From contig JAFRTJ010000004.1 of assembly GCA_017427185.1 (NCBI GenBank), positions 62,001-126,000 of the forward strand: a DNA stretch of 64,000 bases. The letters run 5' to 3'. This document shows, piece by piece, positions 53,049-62,048 of this stretch. Position numbers and translations under genes: made by a program. Position 1 is the first letter of the stretch. Each line of letters opens with the position of its first letter. This stretch comes from Bacteroidaceae bacterium (lineage in GTDB: Bacteria > Bacteroidota > Bacteroidia > Bacteroidales > Bacteroidaceae). A model generated the notes under the pieces. That model searched no databases. It saw only the letters and a program-made list of their open reading frames with translations, and was not told the DNA's origin.

Positions 53049-53639
53049 ATGAACAATCTGAATACAATGACCGACCACGAGTTGGTTGTATTGTACGAAC
53101 AAGGCAAAGATCAAGCTTTTGATGTTTTATTAAGTCGTTATAAGGATTATATATATTCTTATATATTGTTTTTGGTACGAAATCAGGACTATGCTGATGA
53201 CATTTTCCAAGAAACCTTTACCCGTGCAATCGTGGCTATCCGAAGTCACCGCTATCAGACCACAGGCAAATTTAATGCTTGGCTGATACGTATCGCCCAC
53301 AATCTGGTCATAGATATGGCTCGAAATGGAGATTCCAACAATGTGGTTTCAAGCGACGATTTCAGCAAGGACATCCTCAACAACATAAACCTAAGCGAAG
53401 GCACACTGGAAAGCCAACTTATTAAGGAGCAGAATATCAAGACTCTAAATCAATTGCTCGAATACCTGCCTGAACCACAGCGTGAGGTCATCATCATGCA
53501 TTTCTATGAAGACCTTCCTTTCCGCGAGATTGCAGAGAAAACAGGTGTCAGCATTAATACAGCTTTAGGACGCATGAGGTATGCCATCATCAACTTGCGT
53601 AAAATGATCCAAAAGCACCAGTTGAGTTTGGTGGGATAA
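53049..53639 (+). CDS. ECF-type sigma-70 factor
   Basis: 196 residues from the ATG at 53049 (a TTG 9 bases upstream is also in frame). Region 2: LSRYKDYIYSYILFLVRNQDYADDIFQETFTRAIV, including the -10 recognition helix. Region 4: LPEPQREVIIMHFYEDLPFREIAEKTGVSINTALGRMRYAIINL, the HTH for -35 recognition. Length and lack of region 3 fit the ECF group. No anti-sigma gene is adjacent, and no regulon is evident. It stands alone between fmt and rpe. Confidence 0.88.
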   Translation: MNNLNTMTDHELVVLYEQGKDQAFDVLLSRYKDYIYSYILFLVRNQDYADDIFQETFTRAIVAIRSHRYQTTGKFNAWLIRIAHNLVIDMARNGDSNNVVSSDDFSKDILNNINLSEGTLESQLIKEQNIKTLNQLLEYLPEPQREVIIMHFYEDLPFREIAEKTGVSINTALGRMRYAIINLRKMIQKHQLSLVG

Positions 53640-53836
53640 TTTTCTTGAAAAAAAAGTCATTTCGCACAATAAAACGAAACATTAACACGTTTTATAGACA
53701 ACAATGTCAGTTAAATTGTGCCTATGGACCAAACTCTACCTATTTCCTACATTTCCCCTAGCAGTGTACTGGTTGCACGAATAAAGGAATTTGCACGTGC
53801 TTTTCGGCCAAAACCAACCATTACCATTAAACTTTC

Positions 53837-54481
53837 ATGATAGCGCCATCACTGCTTTCTGCAGATTTCCTGCATTTGGAATCTGAATTGGAATGGATCA
53901 ACCGCAGTCAAGCGGAATGGTTGCATCTTGATGTTATGGATGGTGTATTTGTCCCCAACATCTCCTTTGGGTTTCCCGTTTTGAAGCAAATCGCTAAGGT
54001 TTGTGAAAAACCAATCGATGTGCACATGATGATTGTGGAGCCACAGAAATTCATCCCTGAAGTAAAGGCTTTGGGGACATATATGATGAATGTTCAATAC
54101 GAAGCCTGCATGACTCATCTGCATCGTGTTGTCAATCAGATTCACGAGGCAGGCATGAAAGCTGGAGTCACCTTGAATCCATCCACCCCCATTTGTGTGC
54201 TCGAGGACATCATACAAGACTTGGATATGGTGCTTTTGATGGGAGTCAATCCTGGTTTTGGAGGGCAGAAATTCATCCCACATACGTTGGAGAAAACTCG
54301 CGCACTACGAAAAATGATCCAACAGAAAGAATGCCACGCTTTGATTGAAATTGACGGCGGTGTCAATATGGATAACGCCAAGATGCTTTATGAGGGTGGG
54401 GCTGATATCTTAGTTGTTGGGAACGCCATTTTCGGAGCTGAGAATCCTGCAGAAGCTTGTGCACGTTTCTGTGCATTATGA
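53837..54481 (+). CDS. rpe: Ribulose-phosphate 3-epimerase
   Basis: 214 residues. Interconverts ribulose 5-phosphate and xylulose 5-phosphate in the pentose phosphate pathway. TIM-barrel motifs: IAPSLLSADF, HLDVMDGVFVPNISFG, DVHMMI, VNPGFGGQKFIP, EIDGGVNMDNA. The metal ligands in HLDVMDG and EIDGG are intact. The stop overlaps the comEC start (ATGA), so the genes are coupled. Confidence 0.94.
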   Translation: MIAPSLLSADFLHLESELEWINRSQAEWLHLDVMDGVFVPNISFGFPVLKQIAKVCEKPIDVHMMIVEPQKFIPEVKALGTYMMNVQYEACMTHLHRVVNQIHEAGMKAGVTLNPSTPICVLEDIIQDLDMVLLMGVNPGFGGQKFIPHTLEKTRALRKMIQQKECHALIEIDGGVNMDNAKMLYEGGADILVVGNAIFGAENPAEACARFCAL

Positions 54482-55647
54482 TCATCAGATTTCCTCTTGT
54501 CTTCTGCACACTCTGTGCCATTCTAGGGATTGTTGTAGGTTATCTGTTCCCTTCCGTATGGTTCATTCCTGCTACGTTTATTGCCCTTGTTATTGCTACC
54601 ATCATCCGCCAAAGAGATGTTCTATCAGTAATGATGATGGTCGTTTTTTGGATTCTTTTGGGTGCATCACGTATCTATTTGAGTCTACAAGACACACATT
54701 CATCAACTTTTGGTGAAACCTTTAGGACTTTGCAAATCAAAGCTGAAGAGAAGGCTTACTTTCTAATCGATCGACTGGAAAGTTCTGGTCTGGATGACGA
54801 ATCCCTTGCGCTCTCCTCTGCACTGATTTTGGGACGTAAAGACATGCTTTCATGGGAACGCCGACATCAATTTTCAGAAGCTGGAGCCAGTCATCTGCTC
54901 GCCCTTAGCGGACTCCACATGGGAATTCTTTATGGCGTTCTCTACCTTTTGATGGTGCGATGGTTCCGACATTCTCGATGGAACTGGTTTATCTTGCCTC
55001 CCGTATTACTGATCATATGGGGGTATACACTAATAGCAGGAATGTCAACCTCATTGATACGTGCCTCCATTATGCTGTCGATACTCACAATCTGTTCACT
55101 GGACGAACGGCACACTTCCTCCATTCATGTTCTGGCACTCAGTGCACTCATCATGTTAATGCTGGATCCTGGTTGTATCTTTGATATAGGATTTCAACTC
55201 TCCTATCTGGCCGTTCTGTTTATTCTTCTGATATACGTTCCTTTGAGCCCATTTCTGGTAATATCTGGACATTCCATACTCTCACGGATAAACAGTATGT
55301 TGCTTGTCTCTTTCTCTGCTCAATTGGGCACAGCACCTCTCTGCATGTATTATTTCCACACTTTCCCTATCCTCTCTGCCTTTGTCAGTCTGCTACTGAT
55401 TCCTCTTACTACCCTCATCATCTATGGAGCTTTATTACTTCTAATATGGCCTTCCAACATCCTGGCTACAGGACTCAACATCATTATCCGACTGGAAGAC
55501 GGGATTGTAGAACAATGGATAAAGATTCCTGGCACAACGATTCATGATCTCCACCCCAACCTATGGAGTGTAGTCTTGATTTATGCCTTAATGTTTACCG
55601 TAATTTTACGATTTATGGGGCGAAGCAAGGATATCATCAGTCGCTAG
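54478..55647 (+). CDS. comEC: ComEC/Rec2-type DNA-uptake membrane protein, core domain only
   Basis: 389 residues, much shorter than typical ComEC proteins (near 700). It has the Competence core: GASHLLALSGLHMGIL, TLIAGMSTSLIRASIM and multiple membrane segments (about 9). The N-terminal OB-fold and C-terminal metallo-beta-lactamase regions are missing. ComEC carries single-stranded DNA across the inner membrane. The ATG overlaps the rpe stop. Its own stop overlaps the chloride channel gene by 11 bases on the opposite strand. Whether the short form works is unknown; it may be a distinct channel. Confidence 0.75.
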   Translation: MIIRFPLVFCTLCAILGIVVGYLFPSVWFIPATFIALVIATIIRQRDVLSVMMMVVFWILLGASRIYLSLQDTHSSTFGETFRTLQIKAEEKAYFLIDRLESSGLDDESLALSSALILGRKDMLSWERRHQFSEAGASHLLALSGLHMGILYGVLYLLMVRWFRHSRWNWFILPPVLLIIWGYTLIAGMSTSLIRASIMLSILTICSLDERHTSSIHVLALSALIMLMLDPGCIFDIGFQLSYLAVLFILLIYVPLSPFLVISGHSILSRINSMLLVSFSAQLGTAPLCMYYFHTFPILSAFVSLLLIPLTTLIIYGALLLLIWPSNILATGLNIIIRLEDGIVEQWIKIPGTTIHDLHPNLWSVVLIYALMFTVILRFMGRSKDIISR

Positions 55648-57427
55648 AAAAGTCAGCCAGCACTTGACGATATGCAGCCAACACTGTGCTTTTACGGATA
55701 AAGCCAACAAACTCGCCTTCGTTATTCTCCACGGGTAACACCCATGAATGAGTACTGTCAAACACCTTCAGCACCACATCCATAGAATCATTCACACTTA
55801 AACGCGAAGGTGGTTGTTTCATCAGCTGCGACACATGAAACTGGCGATAGAGTTCTGTCCGGAAGATCAGGTGGCGTATGTCATCCAGATAGACAACGCC
55901 CACCAACTGCATCTGATGATTGACGACAGGAAATATATGATTCTTGCTATTGCTTACCTGCGTAGCCACATCGGAAAGCATCATGTCAGGATAAAGCACA
56001 CGATCATAATGCTGAATCACGCTATCCATACTCATCAGAGTCAGCACAGCATGATCGGTATGATGAGTCAGCAATTCTCCACGCTGAGCCAAACGCATAG
56101 CATAGATACTATGAGGCTCAAAAGCTATGATTGTCAGATAGGAACACACTGCCACAATCATCAGCGGCATGAAAAGGTCATATCCACCCGTAAGTTCAGC
56201 TATCAAGAAGATACCTGTAAGAGGAGCATGCATTACACCACTCATCAGCCCACACATGCCCAACATAGCAAAATTGCGTTCAGGAACGGAGAGGCCAAAA
56301 ACATCATAAATGTTCCATAAACGACTAAAAATAAAACCTACCACACAACCCAAAAATAAGCTGGGAGCAAATATTCCACCACATCCACCTCCTCCATTGG
56401 TTGCTGTAGAGGCAAAGACTTTGAATACAACAATCAGGAACAGATAGAGCAACAACAAATGACTATGTCCATAAAAAAGTGACTGATTCATAGCTTCCAT
56501 CCAATCAGACTCACCCTCACCATTGAGCAACAGATTGATCAAATCATAACCTTCGCCATACAAGGGAGGAAACAGGTAGATAAGAAAACTCAGCACAACC
56601 CCTCCCAGCAACAGTTTCTTATATGGACCATTTATCTTTCGGAACACCCCCTCCAGCGCATTCATCGTACGAGTAAAATAGAGAGCTGTCAAACCACAGA
56701 TGACGCCCAATAAAATATATGAAGGAATTCGGTCCACTTGAAACGCATCCTGAAGATGGAACTCAAAGACAGGATTCGTACCAGAAAACATGAAGGTCAG
56801 AGCTGTAGCCGTAACACTACTTACCAGCAAAGGCAACAAGCTACTCATGGTCAAATCAATCATCAGCACTTCCAACACAAACACCAAGCCTGCAATGGGT
56901 GCCTTGAAAATACCCGCAATAGCTCCAGCAGCACCACAGCCAACCAAAATCATCATCTGCTTGCCTGAAAGACGAAAGACTCGACCCAAATTGCTACCAA
57001 TAGCAGAACCAGTCAGCACAATAGGAGCCTCAGCTCCAACACTACCTCCAAACCCAATGGTTAAAGCACTTGCCACTACGCTGCTCCAAATATTGTGACG
57101 ACGTATCATACTTTGCTTTCGAGCGATTGCAAAGAGGATTTTTGTTACTCCGTGACTAATGTCGTCTCTCACCACATAGCGGATGAAGAGCATTGTAAGA
57201 TAAATACCTACAACAGGATATACCAAGAAGAGCCAGTTGGCATGTTCTGGATGGAACTGGTGAGTGAGCAGATACCCAATCCTTCCTATCATCCATTTCA
57301 GCAGCAAAGCTGCCAAAGCGATAAAGATACCAACAAAGAAACTGATGATAATGAGAAACTGATTGTAGCTGAGGTAGCGTCTACGCCATCTCAGGATGGC
57401 AGCCATTACATCACGTGAACTTAACAT
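55637..57427 (-). CDS. ClC-type chloride channel/antiporter with CBS domains
   Basis: 596 residues. The ClC membrane domain (~20-430) shows the selectivity segments GSVGAEAPIV (gating Glu in the GxEGP-like motif is kept), and GGIFAPSLFLG. Two C-terminal CBS domains (~465-590) may bind nucleotides. It is likely an inner-membrane chloride channel or H+/Cl- antiporter. It is the last gene of the lysE-DUF4924-prfC-tsaC-clc run, 24 bases after tsaC. Its end overlaps comEC by 11 bases. Confidence 0.9.
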   Translation of the reverse strand: MLSSRDVMAAILRWRRRYLSYNQFLIIISFFVGIFIALAALLLKWMIGRIGYLLTHQFHPEHANWLFLVYPVVGIYLTMLFIRYVVRDDISHGVTKILFAIARKQSMIRRHNIWSSVVASALTIGFGGSVGAEAPIVLTGSAIGSNLGRVFRLSGKQMMILVGCGAAGAIAGIFKAPIAGLVFVLEVLMIDLTMSSLLPLLVSSVTATALTFMFSGTNPVFEFHLQDAFQVDRIPSYILLGVICGLTALYFTRTMNALEGVFRKINGPYKKLLLGGVVLSFLIYLFPPLYGEGYDLINLLLNGEGESDWMEAMNQSLFYGHSHLLLLYLFLIVVFKVFASTATNGGGGCGGIFAPSLFLGCVVGFIFSRLWNIYDVFGLSVPERNFAMLGMCGLMSGVMHAPLTGIFLIAELTGGYDLFMPLMIVAVCSYLTIIAFEPHSIYAMRLAQRGELLTHHTDHAVLTLMSMDSVIQHYDRVLYPDMMLSDVATQVSNSKNHIFPVVNHQMQLVGVVYLDDIRHLIFRTELYRQFHVSQLMKQPPSRLSVNDSMDVVLKVFDSTHSWVLPVENNEGEFVGFIRKSTVLAAYRQVLADFSSD

Positions 57428-57451
57428 TTCTCTCAGTCTTCTTTTACGTTT

Positions 57452-58021
57452 TTATCTTCTAATAATGCTAACCTGACCATCATGAGCCAACTTAACAATC
57501 TGACTGGGACAAGCTCCAGCCTTCTCACCACGACGGAAATTCACGATATAATCCATCTGATTCTTTATCTCGTCAGAAATGTCATAGAATGTGGCGGGTG
57601 AAGGTTCTCCACTAATATTGGCACTGGTGCTCACTATAGCTTTCTGGAATCTGTAGCACAACTGGCGACTGAATTCCTCGTGAGTAACACGTATCGCCAA
57701 GCTTCCGTCTTCAGCCAACAAGTTAGGTGCGACATTTACTGCATCGTCAAGAATCAACGTCAAAGGCTTGGTCGCCATATCCACTAAATCCCAAGCCACA
57801 TCAGGCACATGACGAAAATATCTCTGCATACGATTAGCACTGTCTACCAGGCAGATAAGAGCCTTGTTGTCCTCACGCTTCTTTATTTCATAAACACGCT
57901 TGACAGCCTCCTCGTTCGTAGCATCGCATCCGATGCCCCAAATGGTGTCCGTGGGATACAGGATTACGCCTCCCTGACGCAAACATTCCACAGCGTTCTT
58001 CAAATCAATATCGCAATTCAT
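57452..58021 (-). CDS. tsaC: L-threonylcarbamoyladenylate synthase, TsaC/Sua5 short form
   Basis: 189 residues. Makes the activated threonylcarbamoyl group for t6A37 in tRNA, so it supplies the substrate for MtaB encoded elsewhere in the window. Motifs: GGVILYPTDTIWGIGCDATNEEAV, KKREDNKALICLV, SLAIRVTHEEFS, IVSTSANISGEPSP. Only the YrdC domain is present. It starts 2 bases after prfC. Confidence 0.93.
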   Translation of the reverse strand: MNCDIDLKNAVECLRQGGVILYPTDTIWGIGCDATNEEAVKRVYEIKKREDNKALICLVDSANRMQRYFRHVPDVAWDLVDMATKPLTLILDDAVNVAPNLLAEDGSLAIRVTHEEFSRQLCYRFQKAIVSTSANISGEPSPATFYDISDEIKNQMDYIVNFRRGEKAGACPSQIVKLAHDGQVSIIRR

Positions 58022-58023
58022 CT

Positions 58024-59592
58024 CTAAAACTCACTCGTGAAATGGAATTTAATGTGTTCAAAGTCTTGCTGTGCCATACTCAGCATATAGCCACTGTCTG
58101 CCAGAAAGACATCCCGACCTTCGCGATCCTTTGCCATATACTGGAACTTACGCTTCTTGAAAGACTCTAATTGGGCCATGTCGTCACTCTCTATCCAACA
58201 AGCTTTGTACAAGCTCAAAGGTTCCCATCGACATTTGGCATTATATTCATTCTCCAGTCGATACTGGATAACTTCAAACTGCAACTGCCCCACCGTCCCT
58301 ATAATCTTACGATTATTGAACTGATTGACGAACAACTGAGCTACTCCTTCATCCATCAACTGGTTGATACCTTTCTCCAGTTGCTTCGTTTTCATCGGGT
58401 CTGCGTTTTCAATATACTTAAACATCTCTGGAGAGAAACTGGGTAAACCGCGGAAATGCAGAAGCTCGCCTTCTGTCAACGTGTCGCCTATCTTGAAAAT
58501 CTCATTATCTGGCAAACCCACGATATCACCAGGCCATGCTTCGTCTATTGTCTCCTTACGTTGTGCCATAAACTGAGTAGGACTGCTGAAACGCAACGTT
58601 TTTCCATTACGGACATGCAGATAAGGAGCGTTTCTGATGAATTTTCCTGAACAGACCTTACAGAAGGCTATACAACTGCGGTGATTGGGGTCGATGTTGG
58701 CAGTTATTTTAAAGATAAAACCAGTGAAACCTGTTTCCTCAGGAGAGACAACACGTTCCTCTGCTACCACAGGGCGTGGAGAAGGAGCAATCCTCACGAA
58801 GCAATCCAACAGTTCCTGCACTCCAAAGTTGTTCAAAGCAGAACCAAAGAAAACAGGAGCCACCTCAGCCTCCAGATAGGAACCCACCTCGAACTGAGGG
58901 TAGACTCCATCCACCAGTTCCAGATCATCACGCAGTTTTTCCGCATCACGCTCACCGACATGAGCCTCCAAATCCTGCGAATCGATGTCAACCTCCACTT
59001 TTTCCGTCACCTTCTGTTTGTTGGGAGTAAAGATGTTGAGGTTTTGCTCGTAAATATTATAGACACCCTTGAATTTGGCACCCTGATTGATGGGCCAGCT
59101 CAATGGGCGCACCTTAATCTGTAATTCTTGCTCCAGTTCGTCCAACAAGTCGAAAGGATCTTTTCCCTCACGATCCATCTTGTTGATGAAGATAATCACA
59201 GGCGTTTTTCTCATGCGGCAAACCGTCATCAGTTTCCGTGTCTGAGCCTCCACACCCTTTGCTCCGTCTACCACAATGATGGCACTGTCCACAGCCGTAA
59301 GTGTGCGGAAAGTATCTTCTGCGAAATCCTGATGGCCAGGAGTATCCAGGATGTTTACCTTGTATCCTTCGTAATCAAACTCCATAACGCTGGTCGTGAC
59401 GGAAATACCACGCTGTTTCTCTATTTCCATCCAGTCGCTGGTAGCCGTTTTCTTTATCTTGTTACTCTTCACGGCACCTGCCACCTGAATCTGCCCTCCA
59501 AACAGAAGCAGTTTTTCTGTCAATGTTGTCTTTCCCGCATCAGGGTGCGAAATGATGGCAAACGTTCTTCTTCTCTCTAATTCCTTATTCAT
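58024..59592 (-). CDS. prfC: Peptide chain release factor 3
   Basis: 522 residues. The GTPase recycles RF1 and RF2 from the ribosome. P-loop SHPDAGKTT (15-23), a canonical DTPGHQDF switch II with the catalytic His, and [10 protein letters not shown]. The RF3-specific C-terminal domain reads [22 protein letters not shown]. It lies directly before tsaC and shares its transcript. Confidence 0.95.
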   Translation of the reverse strand: MNKELERRRTFAIISHPDAGKTTLTEKLLLFGGQIQVAGAVKSNKIKKTATSDWMEIEKQRGISVTTSVMEFDYEGYKVNILDTPGHQDFAEDTFRTLTAVDSAIIVVDGAKGVEAQTRKLMTVCRMRKTPVIIFINKMDREGKDPFDLLDELEQELQIKVRPLSWPINQGAKFKGVYNIYEQNLNIFTPNKQKVTEKVEVDIDSQDLEAHVGERDAEKLRDDLELVDGVYPQFEVGSYLEAEVAPVFFGSALNNFGVQELLDCFVRIAPSPRPVVAEERVVSPEETGFTGFIFKITANIDPNHRSCIAFCKVCSGKFIRNAPYLHVRNGKTLRFSSPTQFMAQRKETIDEAWPGDIVGLPDNEIFKIGDTLTEGELLHFRGLPSFSPEMFKYIENADPMKTKQLEKGINQLMDEGVAQLFVNQFNNRKIIGTVGQLQFEVIQYRLENEYNAKCRWEPLSLYKACWIESDDMAQLESFKKRKFQYMAKDREGRDVFLADSGYMLSMAQQDFEHIKFHFTSEF

Positions 59593-59637
59593 TTAATTTC
59601 TGATCGTTTCGACTGTTATGTTTTGCTTCTCGTGGAG

Positions 59638-60162
59638 CTATTCTTTTTCCTTATACAATTGAGAAAGCAGTTCCAGAAGATGAGTAATGGGTTGCATAGC
59701 TTGTAAGGTTTCCTCTGAGACAGGCTTGCCTTTCATCTTCAGGAGTGTCACGCCATATACGGCGTCCAAGCAGTTCTCTATTTCGTTTTTCTCGCGATCC
59801 GAACCGTGAGCACGCAGCTCCACGATGTATGGCAGTGCTTTGTAATAGGCCGCACTGTAGAAGGGCTGTTTGGGGTCAAGCAAGAGTTCTGCGTGACGGT
59901 CAGCCAACAGAATCAGCGTGTTGCGCACCACTTGCACATGACCTTTCTCCTGCACATTCTCCTCCCGCATCATATTTATCAGGTTGCAATACCACTCAAC
60001 CACCTTCTCCTCCTGCTCTGGCGTATATTGAAAACGGGAAAGATACTCTTTTTGTATACGATCTATGTCCAATCCATAAGCCCGTATCACATCCTCTACC
60101 TGGAACATGTATATCACGTACCCCGTGATACTCTTTTCTCTAAGTTTCTGTGCTATATACAT
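59638..60162 (-). CDS. DUF4924 family protein
   Basis: 174 residues. It starts with MYIAQKLREKSITGYVIYMFQVEDVIRA, typical of DUF4924, a Bacteroidetes-only family of unknown function. It is rich in helices and lacks signal peptides and membrane segments, so it is cytosolic. It lies between the LysE transporter (6 bases upstream) and prfC (45 bases downstream). Confidence 0.75.
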   Translation of the reverse strand: MYIAQKLREKSITGYVIYMFQVEDVIRAYGLDIDRIQKEYLSRFQYTPEQEEKVVEWYCNLINMMREENVQEKGHVQVVRNTLILLADRHAELLLDPKQPFYSAAYYKALPYIVELRAHGSDREKNEIENCLDAVYGVTLLKMKGKPVSEETLQAMQPITHLLELLSQLYKEKE

Positions 60163-60168
60163 TCTCTT

Positions 60169-60816
60169 CTATTTCTGTGTTGCTATGAAAAGCAATCCAA
60201 TCAATGAAGCCAGCATCACCGCAACGCCAATCGCCTTGTTCAATTTCCCGATAGTTTCCACACGGAAGCGCGAGCGTACCTTATCGACAGTACCTGTCAA
60301 ACCGAACCACCAACCCAAAGCACCGGCCACAATAGCCAAGTAGCCCAGGATCTGCTCCACAGGATGCCCCGACGTAACGAACTCAAAACGGGCAAAAAGA
60401 GCGAGGAAAAGAAAGACAATGAGCGGATTGCTCAGCGTAACCAGAAAACCCGTCAGGAAATTATGAGCAAATGTCCCCTTCTGATTACTTTTGGGACGCA
60501 GCGGAGCAGGTTTTGTCTTGAAAGTCCACAACCCAAAGAGGAAAAGCATCACACCGCCTGCCAGCTTGATCCACAGCATAGCTGTACCTCTCTCCACGAA
60601 ATCCATCACCAGACTAAGACCCAAACCAGTCACAACGGCATAGATGATGTCACTCAGGGCAGCCCCCACACCAGTGACAAAACCATACCATCGTCCCTTG
60701 TTCAGAGTACGCTGTACTGTCAGCACTCCCACAGGACCCATCGGAGCACTGGCAACGATGCCCACTATCAGCCCTTTCAGGATAAGTTCGAGTGTCAATA
60801 ATGGATCTATCCACAT
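60169..60816 (-). CDS. LysE family exporter
   Basis: 215 residues from the ATG at 60816 (MWIDPLLTLELIL). About six membrane segments: ELILKGLIVGIVASAPMGPVGVL, a segment near YGFVTGVGAALSDIIYAVV, and ITLSNPL-type segments with the LysE/RhtB signature NPLIVFLFL. Members export amino acids or related compounds. The first gene of the prfC run; the substrate is not known. Confidence 0.85.
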   Translation of the reverse strand: MWIDPLLTLELILKGLIVGIVASAPMGPVGVLTVQRTLNKGRWYGFVTGVGAALSDIIYAVVTGLGLSLVMDFVERGTAMLWIKLAGGVMLFLFGLWTFKTKPAPLRPKSNQKGTFAHNFLTGFLVTLSNPLIVFLFLALFARFEFVTSGHPVEQILGYLAIVAGALGWWFGLTGTVDKVRSRFRVETIGKLNKAIGVAVMLASLIGLLFIATQK

Positions 60817-60898
60817 AAAGTGGTGCAAATTTCGACATTTTTTTCGAGTTATCATACTTTTTATTTCAAAAAAGTGCAGTTTTCTAAAATGAATTTGT

Positions 60899-60906
60899 TA
60901 CCTTTG
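60899..60906 (+). promoter_or_regulatory. -7 box for the ROK glucokinase gene
   Basis: TACCTTTG about 44 bases upstream of the ATG at 60950. No clear -33 seen. Confidence 0.5.
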
Positions 60907-60949
60907 TACGGAACAACCAAGAATTCACTAATTCTAACTAACTAATATT

Positions 60950-61921
60950 ATGGATCAAGTAAAACCTTATGTAATCGGTGTTGACCTGGGTGGCACCAAC
61001 ACTGTTTTTGGAGTTGTTAACGCACGCGGTGAGATCGTGGCAGAGAATTCCATCAAGACTCAACAATACAAGACTGCTGAGCAGTTTGTTGAGGCAGGTG
61101 TGGAGTGCATGAAACCGTTGTTGCAACAAGTAGGCGGTACCGACCAGATTCAAGGAATGGGCATCGGTGCCCCCAATGGAAACTATTACAATGGAACCAT
61201 CGAGTTCGCCCCCAATCTTCCTTGGGCTCACGAAGGCATCATCCCTCTGGCAGAAATGTTCAAGGATGCTGTGGGCATTCCCGCTAAATTGACCAACGAT
61301 GCAAATGCTGCCGCGATGGGTGAGATGGCTTATGGCGCAGCTCGAGGCATGAAGAATTTCATCGTCATCACCTTGGGAACAGGCGTTGGTTCCGGAATCG
61401 TCATCAATGGCCAACTGGTTTATGGATGCGACGGCTTCGCTGGTGAGTTGGGTCATGTTATCATGGATCGTACTGGTAATGGTCGTCCTTGCGGATGTGG
61501 CCGTCTCGGATGCTTGGAGGCATACTGCTCTGCTACAGGTGTTGCACGCACAGCACGCGAGATACTGAGCAGCACCAGCCGCCCCTCACTTCTTCGCGAG
61601 AAACCTCTGGATGAGATTGAGTCACTCGACGTTTCCATCGCAGCCGATAAGGGCGACGAGGTAGCCAACGAGATTTTCCAGTTCACAGGCAAGATGCTTG
61701 GCGAGGCTTGCGCCGATTTCGCAGCTTTCTCTTCTCCTGAGGCATTCATCTTCTTTGGTGGTCTCTGCAAGGCAGGCGACCTCATCATGAACCCCATCAA
61801 GGAAGCATACGACAAGACTGTTCTCAAGATATTCCGCGGAAAGGCTAAATTCTTGGTTTCTGGCCTCATGAACGCCAATGCAGCCGTTCTGGGCGCCAGC
61901 GCATTGGGTTGGGAAAATTAA
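60950..61921 (+). CDS. ROK family glucokinase
   Basis: 323 residues. It phosphorylates glucose with ATP, in the cytosol. ATP-binding GVDLGGTNTVFGVV, catalytic region TNDANAAAMGE, phosphate-binding TLGTGVGSGIVI, the ExGH motif GELGHVI and the zinc-binding cysteine cluster CGCGRLGCLEAYCS of ROK proteins. No helix-turn-helix is present, so it is a kinase and not a ROK repressor. It is closed by a strong terminator at 61954. Confidence 0.92.
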   Translation: MDQVKPYVIGVDLGGTNTVFGVVNARGEIVAENSIKTQQYKTAEQFVEAGVECMKPLLQQVGGTDQIQGMGIGAPNGNYYNGTIEFAPNLPWAHEGIIPLAEMFKDAVGIPAKLTNDANAAAMGEMAYGAARGMKNFIVITLGTGVGSGIVINGQLVYGCDGFAGELGHVIMDRTGNGRPCGCGRLGCLEAYCSATGVARTAREILSSTSRPSLLREKPLDEIESLDVSIAADKGDEVANEIFQFTGKMLGEACADFAAFSSPEAFIFFGGLCKAGDLIMNPIKEAYDKTVLKIFRGKAKFLVSGLMNANAAVLGASALGWEN

Positions 61922-61953
61922 CCGTTCCTTTTCGAGAAACAGATTCACGCATC

Positions 61954-61986
61954 AGCGCCTCTCCCCTTTCGGAGGGGCGCTTTTTG
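61954..61986 (+). terminator. Terminator after the ROK glucokinase gene
   Basis: GC-rich stem AGCGCCTCTCC with GGAGGGGCGCT (one G-U pair), followed by five Ts. Confidence 0.85.
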
Positions 61987-62048
61987 AATTCTCGGCCATC
62001 TCTCTTGCCACAAAACCATCATATCAATTCCACGAAAAATTTTTCCTC

